Assembly: GCF_002160145.1 (NCBI RefSeq)
Contig: NZ_NFKA01000008.1
Coordinates: 60,467 to 124,466, forward strand
DNA length: 64,000 nucleotides
Source of the DNA: Gemmiger sp. An194
Lineage (GTDB): Bacteria; Bacillota; Clostridia; Oscillospirales; Ruminococcaceae
Direction: 5' to 3'
Shown here: positions 59,961 through 64,000 of the stretch, piece by piece
Numbering within the stretch: the first letter of the stretch is position 1
How the letters are laid out: every line of letters begins with the position of its first letter
Notes under the pieces: generated by a model
Seen by the model: the letters and a program-made list of their open reading frames with translations, nothing else
Told to the model about the DNA's origin: nothing
Database searches by the model: none
Made by a program: the position numbers and the translations under genes

Positions 59961-60023
59961 GTCAATGGGGGTAGAAAAGGGGGCGCTGAGATTCGCCCCC
60001 CTTTCCTACACCCCGCCATTGAC
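59961..60023. repeat. Long inverted repeat between the lipoprotein and ImmA-like genes
   Basis: A 63-nt near-palindrome: GTCAATGG at 59961-59968 pairs with CCATTGAC at 60016-60023, with GGGTAG, AAAGGGGGCG and CGCCCCCCTTT pairing inside (8-nt loop, a few bulges). A separate TTACCCCC/GGGGGTAA hairpin lies at about 59915-59937. It has no T tract on either side, so it is not a plain intrinsic terminator. Confidence 0.7.
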
Positions 60024-60050
60024 AAAGGGGGACGAGTAAATAACGGACGA

Positions 60051-61190
60051 TTATGAAACCGATAACGGAAAATCGTCGTCATCACTCGGATAGCAAAAAG
60101 GGAAGTCTTCCTCTTGATTGTCTGCGATCTGAATAAGCTGACGGGAATTTGTCCTCCGCATTTCTTCCTGGAGTTCTTCTTGCCAAGGTCGCAGAAGTTG
60201 CGCTTCCTGAAATGAGGTGGGAGCGCCGCAAAATGGGCAGTATCTTGCATTCCCAGGCAGATGGACTTTTCGACTTTCAGAACAGGGACCGGATCTTTGG
60301 GGTGTATACGAGTCATCATATTCACCCAAACAGGTGTTTTCGGTCGGAGCATTGCAGATAACGCAATGCCCGCCGGCAGGGAACGGTTCCTCGTTGCCAC
60401 AGCGAGGGCATACAATAACACGTCCGTTTTCGTCCATTTCGATTTTTGAGTATTTCATGTAACCAGCTCCATATTTTGGGGAATTAAAAGCGGTCGAGGG
60501 GTGACGCATCGTTTTGCCACATACATGGCAAAACGCCTGCGAAGGAGAAATAACGGCAGCACAATGAACGCAGTAATGTTTTTTGTGCAGTACCTCGATT
60601 TGCCGTTTCTTCTGTTCAGTTGCAGAAAGCAGGGGAATCTGTTCGCAAGGAGTACCTGCCAGATAGCAGGCGATTTCATAGTTTAAATTGTCGATACGGA
60701 ATGCGATCACGCCAGGCAGTACACCAAATTCATCGGCCAGTTCGTCCACTACTTTGGATTCGCGATCGAACCGGTGTTTGCGGCATAATTCCACGTAGCG
60801 CGGAATGAAAAACCTGTATGGAACGAGCAGTTCCGCAGCACCTTCATTGGCCTGCCATTCCTCAAAACTGTTTTGGGTATTCCGGACACTTTCGTAGCAT
60901 TGAAAGGTTTTTTTCGGATTGTTGCGATGCAGGGTAAGATGAATCAGTTCATGGGCGCAGTTGAAATTATTTTCTTTAGCACTGCTTGACTCTTTCAAAA
61001 GGATAATGTCCTGTTCAGAGGAATTGTGTCCCATAAAGGCCATGCCACGCAAACCAGGAGTTTTCATGGGCATGGGACCAACCCATATGCCGTTGGTACG
61101 GCAAAGACGGATAGATTCTATCGGATAATGTTGGATATGCAGGCGGTTGCGCAATAAACTGATTTGATGATACAATTCAGCCTTTGTCAT
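60051..61190 (-). CDS. ImmA/IrrE-family metallopeptidase with C-terminal zinc ribbons
   Basis: 379 aa. N-terminal ImmA/IrrE zinc protease: HELIH at residues 80-84 and the third-ligand region EWQANEGAAELLVPYRF. Then two or three Cys2-Cys2 ribbons (CVHC/CHVC, CPRC/CVIC, CPFC) up to about residue 340 and an acidic end. ImmA proteases cleave prophage or ICE repressors after DNA damage or quorum signals. It starts directly after the repressor stop (TAA-ATG), so the pair is coupled, as in ICEBs1 immR-immA. Confidence 0.88.
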   Translation of the reverse strand: MTKAELYHQISLLRNRLHIQHYPIESIRLCRTNGIWVGPMPMKTPGLRGMAFMGHNSSEQDIILLKESSSAKENNFNCAHELIHLTLHRNNPKKTFQCYESVRNTQNSFEEWQANEGAAELLVPYRFFIPRYVELCRKHRFDRESKVVDELADEFGVLPGVIAFRIDNLNYEIACYLAGTPCEQIPLLSATEQKKRQIEVLHKKHYCVHCAAVISPSQAFCHVCGKTMRHPSTAFNSPKYGAGYMKYSKIEMDENGRVIVCPRCGNEEPFPAGGHCVICNAPTENTCLGEYDDSYTPQRSGPCSESRKVHLPGNARYCPFCGAPTSFQEAQLLRPWQEELQEEMRRTNSRQLIQIADNQEEDFPFCYPSDDDDFPLSVS

Positions 61191-61622
61191 TTACTCGCCT
61201 CGATTCCGCTTCTTTTCCTGTTCACGGATGCGCCTGACCAGGTTAAGCGCATATTCTATATCAGCGGGATCGAGTCCCTCATCCTGAGCTGTTTTTGCAA
61301 AACTGAGATATACACCACTCAGCTCGCTGCCCTGTGGGGCAGCGGGCTTTTTTTTGTATCCATCCAAACTGTTGATCTCATCGGCGATCCGCTGATTGTC
61401 CAGATAAAAGCAGGGATCGTTCACGTTGCCCAACAGATAGTCAACAGAAACGTTGAAGTGTGAAGCTATTTTTGACAGCTTGTCAGCAGAAAGGCTTTTG
61501 ATACGTCCGGCTTTGTAATCAGATAGAGCGGAACGTGGTACCCCGGCTAATTTGCACATGGTCGTGATGTTTTCGCCAGCTTCTTTGCAGAGGTTTTCGA
61601 TGCGATTGTATAGTTCGTCCAA
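61191..61622 (-). CDS. Prophage CI/ImmR-like repressor
   Basis: 143 aa from the TTG at 61622, chosen because GGAGG lies 7 nt upstream; the open frame extends to 61748 but covers the promoters and operators. N-terminal Cro/CI helix-turn-helix: GENITTMCKLAGVPRSALSD, then SADKLSKIASHFNVSVDYLL. The C-terminal region (LSFAKTAQDEGLDPADIEYA) is short and probably dimerises. Should bind the half-sites in the adjacent promoter region and be removed by the ImmA-like protease. Confidence 0.88.
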   Translation of the reverse strand: MDELYNRIENLCKEAGENITTMCKLAGVPRSALSDYKAGRIKSLSADKLSKIASHFNVSVDYLLGNVNDPCFYLDNQRIADEINSLDGYKKKPAAPQGSELSGVYLSFAKTAQDEGLDPADIEYALNLVRRIREQEKKRNRGE

Positions 61623-61656
61623 AATTAGGCCTCCAAAACTGGGCACAATGCCGGAA

Positions 61657-61777
61657 TTACTGAATCTAGTAGAAATTCGATTGACTTTTGCTAGATTCAG
61701 TAATATACTTGGCACAGGCCGACGGATTTTAGTAATTTCTGTTTGCAATCAAAGTATATTACTATTTTCCGTAATAG
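61657..61777. promoter_or_regulatory. Lysogeny operator region with repeated TTACT half-sites
   Basis: Half-sites: TTACTGAATCTAG (61657-61669) and its perfect inverse CTAGATTCAGTAA (61691-61703), GGATTTTAGTAA (61724-61735) and TTACTATTTTCC (61759-61770), plus GTAATAG (61771-61777). All share TTACT and lie in or beside the two promoters. Confidence 0.7.
61681..61709 (+). promoter_or_regulatory. Rightward lytic-type promoter
   Basis: TTGACT (61681-61686), 17-bp spacer, TATACT (61704-61709). The operator half-site at 61691-61703 fills its spacer. Confidence 0.75.
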
Positions 61778-61781
61778 TCAA
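61753..61781 (-). promoter_or_regulatory. Leftward repressor promoter
   Basis: Minus strand: TTGACT (61776-61781), 17-bp spacer, TATACT (61753-61758), the same hexamers as the rightward promoter. It points at that promoter (start sites about 30 nt apart). Confidence 0.75.
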
Positions 61782-61807
61782 TACAGGAAGAAAGGAGAAC
61801 GGATAGA

Positions 61808-62020
61808 GTGGCAAAAGTTTGTGATTTCGGCAAAGAAATCAAGAAGCGTCTTGTGGATCTTGACCAGTCACAGGAGTGGCTAATCGCAGAAGTGGCAAAA
61901 GATACCGGAAAATACTTCGACAGTGGGTATTTGCATCGAATCTTACGCGGAGAAATCGCTACACCTGGAATTGTAGCAAGCATCTGTAAGATTCTCGAAT
62001 TGAGTGATGACCGCAAATAA
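61808..62020 (+). CDS. Cro-like small DNA-binding protein
   Basis: 70 aa, GTG start with AAAGGAG 9 nt upstream. Helix-turn-helix segment SQEWLIAEVAKDTGKYFDSG and a second conserved part YLHRILRGEIATPGIVASIC. First gene of the rightward transcript and facing the repressor, so a Cro or excisionase role is likely. The extra residues (KYFDSGYL) between helices are unusual for plain Cro proteins. Confidence 0.75.
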   Translation: MAKVCDFGKEIKKRLVDLDQSQEWLIAEVAKDTGKYFDSGYLHRILRGEIATPGIVASICKILELSDDRK

Positions 62021-62041
62021 AGAAGTCGGAAAGGAGCACAC

Positions 62042-62785
62042 ATGAACAATTTACAGATTATCAGTGGCGTAAAGTGCTACGAAGAGAACGGCACCGCATA
62101 CCTGCGGCTGGAGGACGTGGCTCGGGGGCTTGGGTTTACCACAACCCAGAACATTCAAGGGACCGAGTATACCAACATTCGCTGGAAGCGGGTGGACGAA
62201 TATTTAGAAGAACTCGGTTTTGCCACTTGTGGCAAAAGACCTGACTACATCCCCGAGAACATCTTCTACCGTCTGGCCATGAAGGCCAAGAACGAGACCG
62301 CTGAGAAGTTCCAGGCACTGGTGGCTGATGAGATCATCCCCAGCATCCGTCGCACTGGCGGCTACATCGCAGGCCAGAAAGAGCTTTCCCCGGATGAGCT
62401 GATGGCGAAGGCGTTGATGGTGGCCCAAAAGACCTTGGCTGATCGGGAGGCGCAGATTTCCAGTTTGACCGTTCAGAACCAGATCATGACCCCCAAGGCT
62501 GACTATTTCGATGAGATCGTAGACCGAAATCTGCTGACCAACTTCCGGGAGACCGCAAAACAGCTCGGCATTGGTGAGAAATCGTTTATCGCATTTCTTC
62601 TGGAAAAGAGGTACGTCTACCGGGATAAGCGCGGCAAACTGATGCCTTATGCGGAAAAAAACACCGGCCTTTTCGAGATGAAGGAGTGTTTTAACGAAAA
62701 GACCCAGTGGGCAGGCACCCAGACACTCATCACCCCCAAGGGACGGGAGACTTTCCGGTTGCTGTGCAAAGGAATAGTGCAATAA
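62042..62785 (+). CDS. Phage antirepressor, BRO-N/KilAC type
   Basis: 247 aa. N-terminal BRO-like DNA-binding domain (about 1-110) with LRLEDVARGLGFTTTQNI and VDEYLEELGF; C-terminal KilAC/ANT domain (LLTNFRETAKQLGIGEKSFI, then FLLEKRYVYRDKRGKLMPY and TLITPKGRETF). Such proteins antagonise the repressor or control early transcription. Good RBS (AAAGGAG). It is 21 nt after the Cro-like gene. Confidence 0.9.
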   Translation: MNNLQIISGVKCYEENGTAYLRLEDVARGLGFTTTQNIQGTEYTNIRWKRVDEYLEELGFATCGKRPDYIPENIFYRLAMKAKNETAEKFQALVADEIIPSIRRTGGYIAGQKELSPDELMAKALMVAQKTLADREAQISSLTVQNQIMTPKADYFDEIVDRNLLTNFRETAKQLGIGEKSFIAFLLEKRYVYRDKRGKLMPYAEKNTGLFEMKECFNEKTQWAGTQTLITPKGRETFRLLCKGIVQ

Positions 62786-62808
62786 AAAAGCCCGCACAAG
62801 GCGGGCCG
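62782..62808 (-). terminator. Terminator of the minus-strand hypothetical gene
   Basis: Minus strand: GGCCCGCCTTGTGCGGGC followed by TTTTTTATTG. Confidence 0.75.
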
Positions 62809-62875
62809 AAAGAAAGTGATAAAGAAAAAGAACGAATGGGACTTTGAACGTGTAATTATGCCGCTCAGGATTTGA

Positions 62876-63292
62876 TCAATGGATGAGCTCAATGAGATCA
62901 GCGGCGGTTTTTCCCGCGGATAAGAGTTTACACACGGTATCCAAAACGCTGATTGCAGTTATTTTCCGGCGCTTTAAAGGCGATTTTAAAATGTTCAGCA
63001 GTTCGTATCCAGCACTTGAGATTCTGGCGATACGCTGATGCTTTACAGGTCCATTCAGTATTTGTGCTCTCGTCCGTTGTGCGGGTGGAATGGAAAGCTC
63101 GAGTAATCGTTTGTCCAGTAAATATCGATAGGCAATCAGTTTTTCCGACTCGCTGTAAGAAGAGAGAGTTTCAGCGTCCAGAACGTATTCCGGTTTGATC
63201 GGTCTTCTCGGGCATGGATCGTCTGCAAATTCATCTTCAAAAGCCTGCAGAACATCAAAAACGCAATCCATCTTCAAAGAGGTATCAGGCAT
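62876..63292 (-). CDS. Hypothetical protein in the mobile element, 138 aa
   Basis: ATG at 63292 with AAAGGAG 9 nt upstream; the longer frame to 63316 begins inside that RBS. Acidic N terminus with a CPRRPIKPEY stretch, then a helical, basic middle and the end ISVLDTVCKLLSAGKTAADL. No signal peptide or membrane helix. It is on the opposite strand to the early transcript, a position where phages often keep lysogen-expressed (moron-like) genes. Function unknown. Confidence 0.6.
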   Translation of the reverse strand: MPDTSLKMDCVFDVLQAFEDEFADDPCPRRPIKPEYVLDAETLSSYSESEKLIAYRYLLDKRLLELSIPPAQRTRAQILNGPVKHQRIARISSAGYELLNILKSPLKRRKITAISVLDTVCKLLSAGKTAADLIELIH

Positions 63293-63398
63293 ATAAAACG
63301 ACTCCTTTCCATTCATTCTAGCATACGGGATAAGATCAAGACAAGAACCTCTGGGCTTTGAACAGAAGGTTACGAAAGTTCAGTAAGAGGTGATCCCA

Positions 63399-63626
63399 AT
63401 GACAGACTGGCCGACCATGACGCTGCACGACTGCTGCGAGGCCCTGAGGGCCAATCAAATCGCATCCAGCGAGGATATTCTGGGGCAGATGATCCTGGAA
63501 GAAAAGCTGCCCTTCGCGGTGGGCACTCGCATGGACGGGTCCAGCCGGGCAACGTTTCTGATTTTCCGGCCGGCGTTTTACCGCTGGCTGGATGGGATGC
63601 TGGACACGGACGCGATCCGAATCTGA
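63399..63626 (+). CDS. Small phage-type DNA-binding-like protein, 75 aa
   Basis: ATG at 63399 with AGAGGTGA 5 nt upstream. MTDWPTMTLHDCCEALRANQ and an end FYRWLDGMLDTDAIRI suggest a short winged-helix or excisionase-like domain (FxxxxxYRW pattern of Xis/MerR-like HTH17 proteins). It has no clear family. First gene of a compact rightward cluster. Confidence 0.55.
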   Translation: MTDWPTMTLHDCCEALRANQIASSEDILGQMILEEKLPFAVGTRMDGSSRATFLIFRPAFYRWLDGMLDTDAIRI

Positions 63627-63637
63627 AGGAGAAACAA

Positions 63638-63925
63638 ATGGAATGCAAAAAAGAAAGCGCCCGGCTGTTGCAGCAGCCGGACGCCGGAACCCCATTGTGG
63701 GGTGCCCCTATGAGAAGCACCCCCATTGTAACATTTTTTCGCCAGGGTTTAAAGACCCTGACGGGCTGCATCCAGGTGACCGCCTTTTTCGCGGCGGTGT
63801 GGCTTGGATGCGGCGGTATGGAATGGCTCTACCACAAAGCCCCCGCGCTGACGGTCTTTGCGCTGTTTGCGGCGCTGGCGGCACTGGTGAGCCGTGAACT
63901 GATTCATCGGTGGAGGAGTAAGTGA
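63638..63925 (+). CDS. Small membrane protein of the mobile element, 95 aa
   Basis: ATG at 63638 with AAGGAGA 6 nt upstream. Two hydrophobic segments (about 38-58 and 70-86) and a basic end RELIHRWRSK. No family recognised. Overlaps the next gene by 1 nt. Confidence 0.55.
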   Translation: MECKKESARLLQQPDAGTPLWGAPMRSTPIVTFFRQGLKTLTGCIQVTAFFAAVWLGCGGMEWLYHKAPALTVFALFAALAALVSRELIHRWRSK

Positions 63926-64000
63926 TGGGATTGACAAACGAGCAGAAGGGCGAGATCCGCGCGGCCTACCGTGACGCGGCGAACCCCAAAAAGCAGATCA
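63925..64000 (+). CDS. Phage helix-turn-helix-like protein (3' cut by window end)
   Basis: Starts at 63925 (TGATG overlap with the membrane protein; GGAGGA upstream) and runs off the window. Only MGLTNEQKGEIRAAYRDAAN followed by PKKQI is visible; NPKKQ is reminiscent of phage HTH proteins that regulate early transcription. Not enough to name. Confidence 0.5.
   Translation, partial: MGLTNEQKGEIRAAYRDAANPKKQI

Overview
This window reads as chromosome of a GC-rich, gut-type Clostridia, most likely Oscillospiraceae near Faecalibacterium, Gemmiger or Subdoligranulum. That placement is an inference from gene content: rplU-rpmA-obgE-mrnC order, M16 peptidases of the YfmF/YfmH type, Shine-Dalgarno-rich starts, housekeeping sigma promoters, TTG/GTG starts and a carboxynorspermidine route. 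I made no database comparison. Most of the window is ordinary core genome with short operons separated by clear intrinsic terminators. From about 57.75 kb to the end it is an integrated mobile element, very probably a temperate prophage.

Layout. 0-4.4 kb: yfmF (5' truncated by the window edge), yfmH, lgt and folD in one direction. 4.4-9.9 kb: rplU-rpmA, a palindromic intergenic repeat, obgE, mrnC, a small Ser/Asn/Lys-rich ORF on the minus strand, an RsmF-like rRNA methylase and yebC. 10-19.4 kb: a PASTA-domain protein whose kinase domain looks catalytically dead, the rpsF-ssb-rpsR operon (minus), cstA, a prokaryotic RING-finger membrane protein, prfB without a programmed frameshift, and an XRE-TPR regulator. 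19.4-25.3 kb: a copper ATPase with a C-terminal chaperone domain that carries its own ribosome binding site, then (minus) an AraC regulator, a sugar-binding-like protein and rlmD. 25.5-33.6 kb: a flavin lipoprotein and an old-yellow-enzyme-type ene-reductase with a divergent AraC regulator, an iron alcohol dehydrogenase with a divergent Crp/Fnr regulator, a GH43 glycosidase and a transaldolase-like aldolase. 33.7-41.7 kb: secreted and small proteins, a phosphoesterase, a ParB-like/PnrA-like fusion, a MATE exporter, a Pth2-type hydrolase and an aminotransferase.

41.8-48.7 kb is the polyamine operon: speD-speA-speE-speB-carboxynorspermidine dehydrogenase-nspC. Arginine would go to agmatine, putrescine and then spermidine by two parallel routes. 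In front of it is a roughly 400-nt transcribed leader with a strong promoter, several hairpins and a perfect intrinsic terminator just before speD. This is the best candidate here for an undescribed cis-regulatory RNA (or independent ncRNA). 48.7-57.5 kb holds small Cys-rich proteins, a transglutaminase-like protein with PadR, a HAD phosphatase, the second copy of the palindromic repeat, the malic enzyme-fumarase operon, a GT-C-like membrane protein and a DUF1848 protein.

57.68-64 kb: tRNA-Thr(CGT) is followed directly by a tyrosine integrase, a lipoprotein, an ImmA/IrrE-type metalloprotease with zinc ribbons, a repressor, a Cro-like protein, a KilA/BRO-type antirepressor and small phage-type ORFs. 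The repressor/Cro intergenic region carries two face-to-face promoters with identical core hexamers and TTACT-type half-sites in their spacers, a compact lysogeny switch. The integrase-lipoprotein-ImmA-repressor order suggests the lipoprotein may be a superinfection-exclusion factor (hypothesis).
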